Source: Crotophaga sulcirostris | Taxonomy: Eukaryota > Chordata > Aves > Cuculiformes > Crotophagidae | Assembly (NCBI GenBank): GCA_013397455.1 | Contig: VYZB01000024.1 | Span: forward strand, 4,463,021-4,527,020 | Length of the DNA stretch: 64,000 nt | Direction of reading: 5' to 3' | Shown: in pieces, positions 26,501 through 39,939 of the stretch | Numbering within the stretch: position 1 is the first letter of the stretch | How the letters are laid out: every line of letters starts with the position of its first letter | Translations under genes and position numbers: made by a program | Notes under the pieces: generated by a model | What the model saw: the letters and a program-made list of their open reading frames with translations, nothing else | Database searches by the model: none | What the model was told of the DNA's origin: nothing

Positions 26501-27969
26501 TAAAAAATTCAGGCTATAAAATACATCTTGACTTTCTACACAACCCTTGTTTTAAATTGCTCCCCCATATCCTGGATGTTGCTATCACTGGTAGGAGATC
26601 AATAATAAGGGAAAGAGGATAAACAATACAATATGAAAAGTGTTCCATTGCAGTAAGAAGGAACTGGTGTTGCTTTGCCATATGTATCTATTTATGGATA
26701 ATATTAGTGTGGTAGTCTTGAAGTTAATCTATTGCCTCTTGAAATTATATCATTCTTTCAGTTGTCCACACTGAAAAAAAGATTTTCAGAAGGGCTTTTT
26801 GTAATGGAAAACATGTTGTAGCTTTTGACTCTGGTGGTATTATGCTCTTTCAAATATCAGTATCAGCACTGCTGCTTTCAAATTAATGGCAGTGCAGATG
26901 ACTGAGAACAAAGGGTTCATGTGATTTAAATGGTTTTAATCCTGGATTATTTCAGTCAGAAATCAACCTTAAAATATAGTAATTCTAAGTGGGAGGGAAA
27001 TGCTTGGGATTTTACAGCTTCTCCTAGTAAATGACAGTGCACCTAGCTTGTTTAAAACATTCATCAAGTTTTACTTCTTAACAAAGGTTATGATAGTATC
27101 CAGTGATTCCATTACTGCCAGTGTATGTTATCAAAGTGGGAAATGAATCCAAACATTCCCTCTTGTCCCTTGAAATATGGTTAGGTCTGCTTATTTCTGA
27201 TTCTGATCTTATTTTTGATCTAGACTTTGCAGGTTGTGCCTTGCACAAACTCCTTATTAACCTTATATAGTTTGGATTTCAGAAAAGATACTTTATATCT
27301 TTGTAATACACAGTACAAACTTTCCGACCTGCTCAATGACTAACACAATGACTGCTGTATACACATAGTGCGTTTTTCTGTTTGTGAAAGTATATTGATT
27401 GTGGTTAGTTTTTATTTTATGTATCTAAATGTCTATATTTGCCTTCCTTTTGAAGCAGCTATGTATGAAGAACACATGTTTGAAAATGTTGCTTTGAATA
27501 AATTTTGAGGTCTTACTTAGATTTTTTTACCCTAGTTTCCATGTTCCTTATGAACTTTCTCTAGAGACCTTAAGGAATGTCACCTGATTTATCTTACTAA
27601 CATTGCTGTAGTAGCAGGTCTTCCATCTGGGTGAACTGGAAAGTATTATAAAAATTAAAAACTACAAAAGGAGTTCCGTAATATGGTGTTATGGTTAAAA
27701 TGACTAATGCATCCTAAAGCTGATTCTGCATTTCTTTTAATTCAAACTCTCCAGACTAGATAATGTTCTTGATGAAACATTTATTAGATTATTAAAGTTT
27801 AGACATTCTTTTAACTTTTTTATTCTCTCCATCTAGAAATATTGAGTTGCCATAAGACAATAGTGACATGTGGTATGCACACATAATAGACATCAAATGG
27901 ATTTTTCATTAAAAGCTTGTCATGGTTTTCTCCCCTACACACTCTCCCCTCATGAATTCAAACGGGACG
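23526..27969. other. Non-coding stretch with A15 run
   Basis: Unique AT-rich DNA. A 15-base A run lies at 25112-25126. The more GC-balanced stretch 25290-25520 carries an open frame of 70 codons without splice support; it could be conserved non-coding DNA or chance. Confidence 0.35.
25112..25126. repeat. A15 homopolymer
   Basis: Fifteen consecutive A residues followed by GAAGAG. No retrocopy body was recognised upstream. Confidence 0.9.
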
Positions 27970-28995
27970 TTTTCCTGCTGCGAACAAGGAGAGGTGCTAT
28001 ACTGGACCATGTTCTCACCAGCAAGGAAGGGCTGGTGGGAAATGTGAAGCTCAAGAGCAGCCTTGACTGCGCTGACCATGAAATGGTGGAGTTCAGGACC
28101 CTTAGGGCAGCAAGGAGGGCGTGCAGCAAGCTCACTACCCTGGACTTCAGGAGAGCAGACTTTGACCTCTTCAGGCCATGGTAGAGTACCATGGGATAAA
28201 ACCCTGGAGGGGAGAGGAGCCCAAGAAAGCTGATTAATGTTCAAGGATCACTTCCTCCAAGGTCAGGAGTGATGCATCCCAACAAAGAGAAAGTCAGGCA
28301 AAAGTGCTAGGAGGTCTGCATGGATGAACAAGGAACTCCTGGACAAACATAAACACAAAAAGGAAGCCTACAGAGGGTGGAAGCAAGGGCTGGTAGCCTG
28401 GGAGGAATACAGAGGAATTGTCCGAGCAGCCAGGGATCAAGATAAGAAAGCTAAAGCCCTGATAGAATTATATCTGGCCGTGAATGTGAAGGGCAATAAG
28501 AAAAACTTCTATAGGTGCGTTGGTGATAGAAAGAAGACTAGGGAAAGTGTGGGCCCTCTGCAGAAGGAAACTGTAGACCTGGTTACCCAGGGTATGGAGA
28601 AGGTTGAGGCACTCAATGACTTTTTTGCTTTAGTCTTCATCAGCAAGGGCTCAAGCCACGCTGCCCAAATTGCAGGAGGCAAAGGCAAGGACTGAGAGAA
28701 TGAAGAACCACACACTGTAGGAGATTAGATTTGAGACCATCTAAGAAACCTGAAGGTGTGTAAGTCCACAGGACCTGATGACATGTATCCTCAGGTCCTG
28801 AGAGGACTGACAGATGAAGCTGCTAAGACACTATCCATTGTATTTGAGAAGTTTTGGCAATCTGGTGAAGGTCCCATTGACTGGAAAGGGGAAAATTATT
28901 CCCATTTTTAAAATGGAAAATAAGGCAGACCCTCGGGAACTACAGGCTGGTCTATCTCACCTCTGTGCCCAACAAGATCCTTTTGCTTGGAGGAG
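27970..28995 (+). mobile_element. CR1 LINE ORF2 fragment (endonuclease end to start of RT), decayed
   Basis: The plus-strand translation shows CR1 ORF2 landmarks in order. RRGAILDHVLTSKEGLVG and DHEMVEFRTLR come from the end of the endonuclease domain. After a stop (28182-28184) come [39 protein letters not shown] and [12 protein letters not shown] from the linker before the reverse transcriptase, then a damaged RT start around 28740-28990 (GPDDMYPQVLR, then IPIFK). Stops and frameshifts separate these parts, so no active enzyme could be made. Both ends are missing: the 5' part of ORF2 and ORF1, and also the RT core and the 3' tail. Boundaries are approximate. Confidence 0.88.
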
Positions 28996-29256
28996 ATAAG
29001 TATTGTAGGACTTTTTCAAGGAGGCATTATTAGGAGAATACAAAGAGAAATTATGCTTTGAAGACACTGAAAGAAAACCCTGCCTCAATATACACTCAAT
29101 ATGTAGCTTCACTCATTCCTTTCTTTTCCCCCCTCACTCCTTTTCTGTCAGTTATCCTGAAATCACAGAAAAAAATGTTACTGAGAGTGATAATTTAACT
29201 GCTGTTTCTGGAAGTGCTGAAAGATTATAGTCCTGACTCTTCGGGATTTTTTTCAG

Positions 29257-29293
29257 GATTTATTGAAAAATCTGCCTGGAGGTTTTCCTACAG
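29257..29293 (+). CDS. Possible 37-bp micro-exon
   Basis: A strong acceptor (GGGATTTTTTTCAG) and a moderate donor (ACAG then GTATAAAC) enclose 37 bases. The phase-0 frame reads DLLKNLPGGFPT and exits in phase 1; a second frame is also open. Too short to identify, and the donor is not optimal. Confidence 0.18.
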
Positions 29294-31528
29294 GTATAAA
29301 CTTAAATTCTGTCTATACAGGTGCCTTATTCATGAAATCTGTTAAGATTTAATTATTTTTAGACTTATATCCTCGTGTTGAAATGAGTTGCTTTTTCCTC
29401 TTAGAAGACTAATTTGAAAGGGGGGCTATTGTGTGTGTTGTGTTGAACATCGTTAGATTTACTTTTCCCATTCTTAATCTGGCCTGAAAATTGCTGGAAA
29501 TTGTACTTTAAGGAAAACCTTAAACACTCTCTTGACTTGGTTACAGTGTTTAGAGAAGTGCATGTAGTTCACCACAGTGAACTATGGTAATAGTAGTTCT
29601 GAATTTCATATTAGAGGAAGGGCTGAGGAGCACCAGTGCATTGGGTCCATTGATCTGGATTTGGCAAATGCCGTAATGAATTGAAGTCTTTTCCTTGCCA
29701 CTTTGCACGACCTCCAGACAGCCTGCGTTTCCCTGTCTTCTCAAGTAACATAATTGAAAATCTGAAGTAGAGCGGGATTCTTCCTTCTGATACGTGTGTA
29801 TACTAGAGTAAAAATCAAATGTAAACTCATATTGTTAACTTTTGCTCCTAGAACTATGAATTTTCAATACTTATGCTATCTTATATGCAGTCATACCAAA
29901 GTAAACGTACAGGTTGACAGTTACTAAGGAGTAACTTCTAAAGTGAAACTAGTAGTTTTGCTTCAAGAAGTTCTAAAGTTGTGCTGAATTTAACTGCCTC
30001 AAAGACTTAAAGAAAAGGAAAACCCAGGCTGGAAGTGGCACAATAACTTTGTGACAGGACTGTGGGAAGACCGTTATAAATCCTTATTTTTCTTAGGATC
30101 AGGACTTGTCTATAAAAAAAGCAAAAAAAAACCAACCAAACAAAAAAGCCCCAAATGAATCCATTTGGTAATAGGAAATGTAAGGTTTCCAAAATGAAAG
30201 TAGTGTTTCCATTGAAATTTGAAACTGTCATTTGCAGATAAACATTCACTTTCTTTTCATTTTTCACAGTCTTTTTTTTGTCTACAGAATAGACTAAAAA
30301 AAACCCTTTAAAACAGTTTACAAATCTGTTAACCTTTTCATATGGAATGTGTTGACTTGCGAAGCGAAATCTGCCAATTAGTTCTTAAAATACTGAGATT
30401 TTTTTTAAGAAATACTCAAAAGATATGCAGTGTTGTAAGTTTGATATCCTGAGTCACTGCTCTCAGACTGCATTAAAAAAGCAACAGATATGTAAAATTT
30501 CCTTATCGTCATTCTGAAACTCTGCAGTAGCACGTGTAGCCTAAACCCAGTCCTCATTAATTAGCAACACAAAATCAGACCTTTTCCAGCTCCTAAAGGT
30601 AGAATGAAAAGTAAGGCAGACTAAGTTTTGGGGTGTTCTTTTTATATGCTAAAAATCGTAATATTCCGAAGCCTTATGTGATGTCTAGTCTATACTTGAC
30701 CTGATGTTTCTAATCTAGCTCAAGTACAATAGGGATAAATGCAAAATAAGTGAAATGGTGATATAATAAGTGATAGGGAAGCTATAGCCAATATTTTAAA
30801 GCAAAATCCTTAATGCAGCTCAGCTTTTTTTTTCATTACTGGGAAATGCATGAATTTAAACACCTTAAAGGAGCTGGTTCTCATTTTTGCATCAGTCAAT
30901 ATTAGCTTAGGGAAAACTCCTGAATATTTTCATTTAAATAAAATGGGAAGTATTTTCAGCTACATCCAATTTATTTCTGACTAAGATATCAAATAAATTT
31001 CATGTAACCAAATAACTAAAAACCAAAAATCTGACTAACATTTCACTATTTTTGAAGTGTAAAAGTTAATTTAGCTATACAGTGTTTCCTGGACACATGC
31101 TAGCCTGACCACCAAGAAAGTGTTACTAGCATATTGTAGGAAACCTATGGAATGGTTTTGGTTCTGATATTTTAATGAAATCAGTTTCAACAAAGTAGAA
31201 AAAAAATCTCTTTCGGCATTTTTATGGGTATGGGGTTTTTTGGTGTCTTAGGTTTTTTATTGTTATGAACACTTAAATTTTCTTGTAGTTACCTAAAAAA
31301 ATGAGGTAACACATACTAAAATTGTGCATTGCAAGTTGTACTACACAGGACTTTTATCCAAGTTACATGTTAAGACTTAATTTGCTGGATCTTCACTGTA
31401 ATGAGAATCTTTTATTTCATATGTCGTAGAGAAATGTACATTCTTGGAGAACAAGTAGTCATGAGTTGATTGATGTTTTGTCTTGATGAAGGAAATTTCA
31501 ATTTTTTATCATTGTGTTAATGTGTATC

Positions 31529-31552
31529 AATAATAATAATAATTATTATTAA
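31529..31552. repeat. AAT/ATT microsatellite, self-complementary
   Basis: Repeated AAT units run directly into repeated ATT units, so the tract can fold back on itself. Typical AT-rich microsatellite. Confidence 0.8.
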
Positions 31553-31863
31553 TGTATTATTTTTCCATTTGTTGCCCTGTCACTCAATATGATATTTCAT
31601 AACTTTCAGTAATGATCATCTAGTTAGCAGTATCTTAATTTGTTGGTTTTATTTAAAGTTAAGCATCACAGTTCCTATTTAATACAACTGCAAACTTGCT
31701 GTAAATGGTCATTAAAAGCATCTACAGGAACCCATGTGGTGTGTGTATGCATGGGGGAGGGGTTGGGTTTGAGTTTGTTTTTTTTTATTCCTAGAGCAAC
31801 ACTGATGTAGAAATCAAAAGCTCAGAGTAAAAAGAAAACACTTGTTTCCAGAATAGTGAAGAC

Positions 31864-31886
31864 TTTTTTTTTCTTTCTTTCTTTTT
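31864..31886. repeat. CTTT-rich pyrimidine tract
   Basis: A T-run followed by three CTTT-type units. Simple sequence. Confidence 0.75.
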
Positions 31887-33166
31887 AAAGTCTTTGAAAA
31901 TTTGGAAGTAGTGTGGTTTGTTTTTATTGTGAAAATTCTCAGGAAGAACAATTCAGAGTCGGTGCCATTCTTCCCGGCTGAATGGCGCTTGGTTTGTGAA
32001 ATGGAGCAGCTGCAGTAGTTTTAGCTTGGCTCACAAAAACATTTGCTTTTTAATCAAGAACTTCAAATTCTGTGGTAGTTGTTCATGATGGAGATGGCCA
32101 GCTATGCCCTGTGAGACAGCTGTAGTATAATTGAGACAGGCTATGTGAAGCAAATATAAATGCTAGATGGATGTCTTAAAAGCAGAACATTCGCTAAACT
32201 GTAACTGAATTTTTAAAAGGATAAGAAGCATTTATACAGACAAGAATTTACTACATGATGAAAATTTTATGTGTAGAAATGTTCTTACGTACATTGCATA
32301 AAATCGGGTTTAAGTCTTAAGCATTAGCATTCAAGTTATACAGTGGAATAATCCAGGTTTGGTGAAGTACATAACTGCACAATGAGAAATTCTTCTAAAA
32401 ACATTATTGCAAATACAGTTGACGTCTCTTTCTTAAATCGTCTGGGATGCATTGTCTGTCTGAATGTTAGGCATACATGCCACATGTTCATGCGTGTGCT
32501 TATTGTAAGAAAGAAAGATGCTTATATTTGATCAAATGGAATAGAAGGCTACTGGAGGCACTGAGAAGAGTCATTAATCTTTGGTGGTAGTTACGGCAGT
32601 TACATATTGAGAAAAACTTTTTAAAGCAGGTAAGTGGTAGGGAAATAAGTGCTCCATCTTATATCATGTAAAACCTCAGACTGACAGTTTGTTTTAGAAG
32701 GGATTTTTCTAAATAGCAGTGTTTGACTAAACCAGAAAGATCTTGTTTCACATCACAAATCAAAAAGTGCTGCCCATATATTAAAAAAAAAAGGAAAGGT
32801 TGATTTTTAACATTTTGTAGTGATTTTATAGTCACAGTTAATAACTATTTTGAACTTGGAGTGGCTAGTTGTGTGTTTCATGCTGAACTATACATTCTTC
32901 ATATATGTGACAAGTTTGTTATGATTAAATTATAAAGATCAGAATGTTTTGCTCTCTCCAGACAGGCTATTCCATTCGTTTACTGCCTTTTGCATAAAGT
33001 TTACCTTAACTTTTAAAAAAACACTATTCCCAAGTAATATGAAGATAACAGTCCTTGTGGCAGAATATAATATTGCTCCTACATGTTCTCCTTTGTTTTC
33101 AAACACTTGGTCCCATTTTGTGTTTCCAGTGTGTGCAGTCTCAAACCTCTTTGATGCTGACTAATT

Positions 33167-33178
33167 GGGGGGGGGGGG
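33167..33178. repeat. G12 homopolymer
   Basis: Twelve consecutive G residues followed by TGGG, unusual in this AT-rich setting. It could take part in G-quadruplex-like folding, and it is a likely site of sequencing length error. Confidence 0.85.
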
Positions 33179-34084
33179 TGGGAAGACAATGTAAAAGGGT
33201 TAATCCGTTACACTGGTATTAATGAGTCAGCTGGATCCCTGGCATTCTCTCATTTCTGGTTCACTTAGCTCCGATTAGCACAAATGACACTTCGATTTGT
33301 AGGAAACAAGCTGGGAGGACGGTAGGTAATGCAGATCTCAGATGAGAACAGCCTGGTCTCAGGTTAATACAGGTAAAAATATCATGCCATGTGGGCTGAG
33401 ATAAGAAAATAATCCTGTTTTCCTGCTGGACCCCTGGGAACACTGGCAGTGTTGGTAGGGCTGGGATATTTTAAGCTCACACGTGGTAGATCAAAAGGTG
33501 GTCAGGTTGGTTTTTAAACTCAATTCTCTGATGTGCTGCTGTGGATTCAAGTGCTGGGTATACTCACTTGACACCCGTGCATTAGAAATAAGATGGTGAA
33601 AGAAAGGCTTTATTTGTGTATCTGTGCAGCTGAGAGCCCCTTTCTTAAATCCAAGCCCTCTTGTGACAGTTTTGAAAATGTTTGATTGGGTATCAATACC
33701 GCGGTAATGTGGTAATGTTTCTGTGGTCTGTCCTAAGCTTTTAATTTGAGATTCTGGGACAGTAGTAAAATGACACTAATTCTAAAATGTATTTTCATTA
33801 CTTTTGATTGCAAGTATAACTGTAAATTGATTGAAGAAGCAAATGGGGAGTAGGAAGCCATGCTTCAGAACACACTTGTAGTCCAGTAACTTTTTATAAT
33901 GTTTTTTATTAATTTAGAAGCGAATTTAAGCAAGGCAAACTCGGAACCCCTCTTTTACACCTTCATTCAACATACACACTGAAGTCCAGGTGAAGCTTTG
34001 ACTCCTGCACCCTCGTGCTTCTGGCTTGGATCTTACCGTGATTAAGGCAGAGACCCCTGTCCCCACCTCATTCCTTCCCTGCAG

Positions 34085-34129
34085 GCATCATTTCACCTGC
34101 ACTGATGCCTAAAAGAGAACGCCTGCAAG
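34085..34129 (+). CDS. Weak exon candidate after a very strong acceptor
   Basis: The tract CCCCACCTCATTCCTTCCCTGCAG is a textbook acceptor. The block after it is open in one frame to a weak donor, GTGGCT (phase 1 in and out; contains ISPALMPKRERLQ). Extending to the next GT donor at 34156 introduces a stop. With a poor donor this is more likely a decoy acceptor or a non-coding exon. Confidence 0.13.
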
Positions 34130-37100
34130 GTGGCTGCAATACAGGATGAGCCTCAGGTAACCAGGGTGGGGTTCGCTCTTGTGCCTGAGCCTTTTCTTCC
34201 TCCCCAGATCTCTTCAGCCACTGGGATGCTCTTAGGGGTGTGATCACATTCCATATCTGAAACTCTTCTCACTGTAGCAGAGCTTTTCTTCTGATTGCAA
34301 CCTTTCAGAACAGCTGCCTAGGTTTGGTCTGCCCTTCATATTGGAGAATGGTGCAGAAATCATGGAAAAGGTCACTTATAGAAGTGTTTGACTTCAGGTG
34401 GGAGCAGTTCTTCCAATTTAGTCAGTGAATGGAAAGATGTTTCTCTGCATACAGAGTATGTATTTAACATAAGTGCCTCTTGATCACCTTTGGGGGAAGC
34501 CTGTAGGCAATAGCTGCATGGGGAGCCACATCTTCTAGTTTAGGAGTCTGTGTTGCAGCTATTTCCCTTTCCCAATAAATTATCCACAAAGCATTCTGTG
34601 CATTTGCACCACACCTACATTTTAAGAAACTCACAACAGGCACAGTCTTCCAACCTCCAGGTTGCTTAGAAAGTTTGAGACTGGTTGGTCTTGAGGCCTT
34701 CACTCCTAATTAATCCCTTTGGGGCAGGACAGTAAAGCAAAGGATTTTTTTCTAACCACAAAAGCTTTAAGTTAAATAGCATAGGCTATCTCAAAAGTAG
34801 AATCCTGTATGCTGTCTTCTCCCATGTCGAATCTTATTTGTCTAAGAGTGGTTTGGCCAGTGGTGGTTTTGAGAGGAGGGTAATCTGATGATACCAGCCT
34901 GCTGCCATCCAAAAGCAAAGGTGGTACTTCCCTCCACTTCAGGGAATCTTACTTTGCCCCAACTCTGGTGTTCCCTGGACTTGGTGAATTGGCTCGATTC
35001 ACAGAAGAAGAAGGGTTAACAAGCAGAAAGTCTGGTGTTCTTCAGAGTCAGTGCAAGGGCAGGACCTTTGAGTGAAGGGAAGAGGAATTGCCCTCAGTGG
35101 TAGTGAGCAATTAGATCAGCTTGTGTGGTCTCACACAACGTCACCTTTATCTGGGCAACAACTAAAGACTGATCATATTGCACACAGAAATAGTTGTGCT
35201 GTTGAGAAAATCATCCCATTTTGGGCTAGCTCTGTATGTAACTGGGCTGGTTTTCTGGCCCCCTGAGAGAAGACCAGTACCTTCATCCTGCTGCAGACAA
35301 TGCTCTTGCGATTTAATTTTCTGTAATTTTGTGAACATTCCTCTAGGTTATGTTGTGCTGTTCTAGTAAGGTGAATTGGCTCAAAGGGATTGAGTGATGG
35401 AGCTAGGTAAGGTAAGAGGGAAGACAGAGTGCTGGGGAAATGGGAGGTGTGAATGGAGACAGATTCTTGGGCATTGCTGAGCTGCTTGATTGTCTCTCAG
35501 TGTCTCATTGCATAGTACTATTCAGGTACCTGATAAAAAGCCAGGTCTACTTACAAAGGTGAGAGCAAAGTCAGCCAGCTGAAACAATTCTTCTGGATTA
35601 GAGAGTTGAGTAACAGCTCATAGCAGAGAGGAAAGATGAGTCCAACTATTTTGGCAGCATTGAGTTGGTTTGACAGCAGCCATGTACATTATCTGTCCTG
35701 CTGGGGTCCTTGTGTGTGTCTCTCCCTAGGCTCTAAGGCTACAGTCCTTACCTCTTCTCAAAGGAGAGATGAAATCTCTTGTCTTCTAGACAGAAGCTGT
35801 GTTCTTTGGGGAAGAAAGCAGTGTAATTTTTTATTTGTGGCCCTGGACTTTTTCCTTCTAGTTTTTCTGCATATCAGGCTGCATAATGATTGTGGACAGA
35901 TCACAGTGCAAGGATGTCAGGTTCTGAATATAGGACACGTCCCTGAGTAGGGCACACATAGAGCAGTAACTGCATCATGGAAACTGAATTCTCTCTTGTT
36001 TTGTGAAAATCATTAATCTATCGTAGCAGCTGCCTATCAGATACAGGAGTTCAGGTCCTTGTGACCTGGAATTTCATCTGCCAATTTTCAGCTAGTTGAA
36101 TAGGTATCTGTTAACACAGCCCTTTGTGCATGCGATGGGTTGGTTCACTGGCTTGTTTTATAGGGAGATAGCAGGGTGACTTTGTTGGTCTGTGCTTTCA
36201 CTGAGTACAGAGTTCAAAACAGAGTTGGTAAGGAAATTGCTAGAAGATCAGAAAGAATATGACTGGTTTGGGTCTCATCTTCGCAAAATTCCTTATCTTC
36301 AGGGTTCACGTCGATGCATCTTAAACCAAATTTTTAAAAATTGCATGACCTTACCTACTTTTTTACTGATATACCTGAAAGAAATTAAATATTTGCATTG
36401 ACCTAGTAAGATTTCAGATCTTACGAAGATTTTATGAAAAAAATTACCTTGCCCGTCATAATTCTTAATTCAGTTTGCACAAGTCCTGAAAGAGCTGTCA
36501 TCCAGACTAATGCTGTTTGCTTCTAGAGATGCCCCCTTGAACACAGCAATTCAGCGTCATATAGTGGCTGTTCCCTTATCTGATTCCCTGAGGCTGACAA
36601 AATAAAACTGAATACAAGTTTCTCATGAGGAGAAGGCAAAAGACAGGAAAGTAGAAGAATTTCATCATGTTTTTGATACGTGAGTGCTAGCTCACCTTTG
36701 AAACTTTCCGTGTTGATTTATATAATGTCTAGAGTGAAAACTACATTTAGATCCGAAATACTGCCTTCTGTTTTTTCATGATGGAAAGCAAGACTGGTGC
36801 TGTGGTAGGGTATGTTTCCACAGGACTTCTGAGCCACTTGCCTGTCTGAAGAATAGGTCATCCTGCTTCTTGCTTCTGGAAGCAGGGTTACTTTCCATTA
36901 TCCTTGTGCCAGCTCTGCAGGCTCATTTGACGTCTCTGATTTAGCTCTCTAAACTGACAGGAAACTAACCCAGCAACAAAGGGAGTATGTATTTTTCTTT
37001 TTTAACTAGTTGAGTGAGCTCACGTGGCTCACAAGACCTTGAGAGGCTTTGGGGGCCACCACAAAGGAAACAGCAGGAGCACCAGGGCTGGGAGGAGAGG

Positions 37101-39883
37101 CAGAGCTGCTCCTTTTGGCAACACCGAGCTGTTAGCCTGACTCAGCCATGTTGTGAAAACTCTCCCTTAGGTAATAGTGTTCACACTACAGGTTGACTGA
37201 CAGTTCTTCAAATAGTAGCCAGAAGGGAGTTACCAGATGTGCGCAGTTTGTTTTTGTAGGGTGTTGGTTTTGGTGTGTTGTGTTTTGAAACGGATACTTA
37301 TTCTATTCTAATCGTGTTGTTGCATGAAAGTGTTCTGCAGAAAAATTACATGTGCAGGGCAGACCTGTCTGGGAACTTGATGTTGAGCAACTGGGTAAGG
37401 AACCACAGAACCTGGTAAAATCTGTTCTTCAGCCCCTGGGACAATATGCCCATTGGATTTGGGGAATTCAAAAACCTTTGTACTTCTTGTCTGCTGAATA
37501 TTGCAAGCTCAAAAGCCTGAGACAGAGATCAGTCCTTCATCTTTGAATATTAAGTTTTTCTTGGAAGACCTGGTAGCCCCTGTTAATGTAGCTGAACCAT
37601 CACCATGGATCTTGAGTGCCCATAAGCCTGGAGTTCACTGGAAGCCCTGGCTGCAGAGTTTGAAACATCACTGTCTCCCCAAGGCCTCTGGAGAAGTGGG
37701 TGGTTGCCATCTCAGGAAAAAAGAAGCCTCTTTTTTCTAACACTGCTTCTCTGCCTTTGTGCTCTTCAAGCTGGCATGAACCTATGTGGGTTTTTTATTG
37801 TTGGTGTTTTGAGAAACTTAAAAGTTTTGGTTTCAGCTGGAAAATGCCATTTCTGTGCAGAGTTTAGGGTAAGGACTGATGTACAGTGTAGGCGTAACTT
37901 GCTTTAAATGATCGTAGCCCTCAGACAGTTCCACACCATTATCAGGTGGTGATAAAAGTTACAGCCAGCTGTGACCTTTCTTTGTTTTCTCCATGTATGA
38001 TAAGACTTTGATATAGTCCTAGCAGATTTTTTTTAACAAATTATTCAAGTACTGCACAATTTTATTTCATTTTCCCCTCTTTGCTTTGTGGGCAGTGTTA
38101 ATTTCACTTTTTGATGTACACACAAATGTTTGGACATTTCATTGAAAGATGCAGCCGAAAATGTAACAACTGGACTTCAACATCCATTGCCCTTGTATCT
38201 TTTGTAAATAGGCATTTCAATGTGATGGGGCTTTTTTAGACTTTATAAACTAAGTTTCTGTTTTCAGAAATACTCATTCATCTCTTTTCCCCCTCCAACA
38301 TAGCTTCTGCCCTCCTCTTCATGTCCTTTATAGAATTCTGCCAGTGCTTCTCTGTGCTGATACTTAATTTTTTTTTCCTAACAAATCTGTGTTACTACAT
38401 TTGTGTAATCTGAAAACACAATTGAAGGACCAAACAATGGTTAGAAAAGTTTTAATGTACTGAAGCTAGAAATACTGAAAATCAGTGAATATTTAATGCT
38501 ATTTCTCTCGTTGCCTTTATAATCAAGCTATCTACTGGAAATGTGTTGAAGTGGGCATTTCCATGTTGTTTACACACAAGTCAAAAGTAAACAAAAAGTT
38601 TCACTTTGTTCTTCTACAAAACTGGCTTTAAAATAAAGTTCCTAGAAATACTAAACCAGTTTAAAGCGCAAAAGTAACTGGAAAATAACACGTTAATCCC
38701 ACAATAATAATAATCCCAAATAATCCCACAGCAGCTAGTGGGACAAAGATGTAAGTGGCCCTAATATGGGTAGACTGATTGATTTACAAATTTTTCTCTG
38801 GGATTTTCCTCTCTTCTTCACTATGTAAAAAAATATTTCTTATTTAAACATACCTGATATGCTATCAAGATAAAATAAAACACAGTGTTCCCTGGCATAG
38901 GAGAAGTTATAAAATTCAGTTTCTCAAGGACCTCCTTGAGGTCCTTCTCCCCTGCTACAGCAACTCTGGCTATTTCTTTGCATTATTATAGTGGCCTCCC
39001 TTGCCTTCATTCCCAGCGACCAACCACAGCAGTATTAGCCAATTGACCTACTAGCAGGCCAAGAAGGATGTAGAGCATTGGGTTTTTTCTTCAGTAGGGG
39101 CATGACTCCTAGTCTCTTTTTACTAGCCTGTTGCACATGATTATATTGTCAACATCTCTAATTCTTCTATCTCTGTGCCAGTTCCAACCACATTTGACAA
39201 TATTTTCCTGCATTATCAGGTACAAAAGATTGGTCATGTAAATCTAATTCCTTAGGAAATCAGCTTGAATTTGCATTGTTTGTTTTCTAATGTAATTTGC
39301 AGTTATGTAGCAAGCTTCACGTACAAATACTAGGCAATCAGCACCTCAATTTTTGACAGGCAAATAATTTTAATGCATGCTGGACCTAGGAGATGCAAGT
39401 TATACAGTGTAATCAAAAGCAGAGCAGACCACACTGCAGATTTTTAAGTGCTAGGAAAATCTCTCTCTTCATCAAAATGAGCTTCAGTGTGCTGTTTTCA
39501 TTCTGGATATGATTGCCTTTAGAAACACATTACGAATAAAACAGGAGGAAGGAAATCCTAATCTTATAGTTAAGTGAGGATAGTGAAATAATCTTAATTT
39601 CATAGAGAAAAGTTGAGTGTTTTACCTTTTGAACAGCACCTGGACCTGTAACCTGAGATAGGTTTTATAGGTTGGTTTAAATAGTGACAAGCAAATGATA
39701 CTGCTAAAATGTGTTTAAGGGAGTTTGCTTGCCAGCAGTACTCTGTGAGCTGTACTGTTGTCTTCAGCTGAGTTTGTTGTTGTTACTAGTGTTTTCCCAA
39801 AGCTTTTTACTGCTCACCAGGAACTGAAGATGTAAAGACTTTTATTGTTTTGAGATTAAACTTTTTATCATCCTTCCAAGCAG
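34130..39883. other. Non-coding stretch with palindrome
   Basis: No supported gene. The section 34000-37700 is somewhat more GC-balanced than its surroundings and has several 60-100-codon open frames without splice support. A nested palindrome lies at 38926-38946. Confidence 0.35.
38926..38946. repeat. Nested perfect palindrome, 9-bp stem
   Basis: AAGGACCTC, spacer CTT, then GAGGTCCTT. A second, overlapping palindrome (CTCAAGG, ACCT, CCTTGAG) shares the same bases, so two alternative hairpins are possible. Confidence 0.8.
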
Positions 39884-39939
39884 AATAAGAAAATGCAGGA
39901 AGGATTGTGAAGATCGTGACTGTCATATCCTCATCAAAG
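39884..39939 (+). CDS. Possible exon, cysteine-containing
   Basis: The acceptor CATCCTTCCAAGCAG and donor AAAG/GTAAAG bound 56 bases. One frame is open (phase 2 in, phase 1 out) and reads IRKCRKDCEDRDCHILIK, with three Cys in 18 residues. Its phase-1 end could join the exon candidate at 48098. A competing candidate at 42014 has the same phases but cannot follow this one in frame, so at most one of the two would be used in a given transcript. Confidence 0.2.

Larger units (their letters stand above)
29294..34084. other. Non-coding stretch with simple repeats
   Basis: AT-rich unique sequence holding an AAT/ATT repeat (31529-31552), a CTTT-rich pyrimidine tract (31864-31886) and a G12 run (33167-33178). 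The stretch 33180-33470 is more balanced in base content than its surroundings and may be regulatory, but this is not shown. Confidence 0.4.

Noticed and set aside
27909..28244. Minus-strand 111-codon frame
   Set aside because: It is the shadow of the CR1 ORF2 fragment on the other strand.
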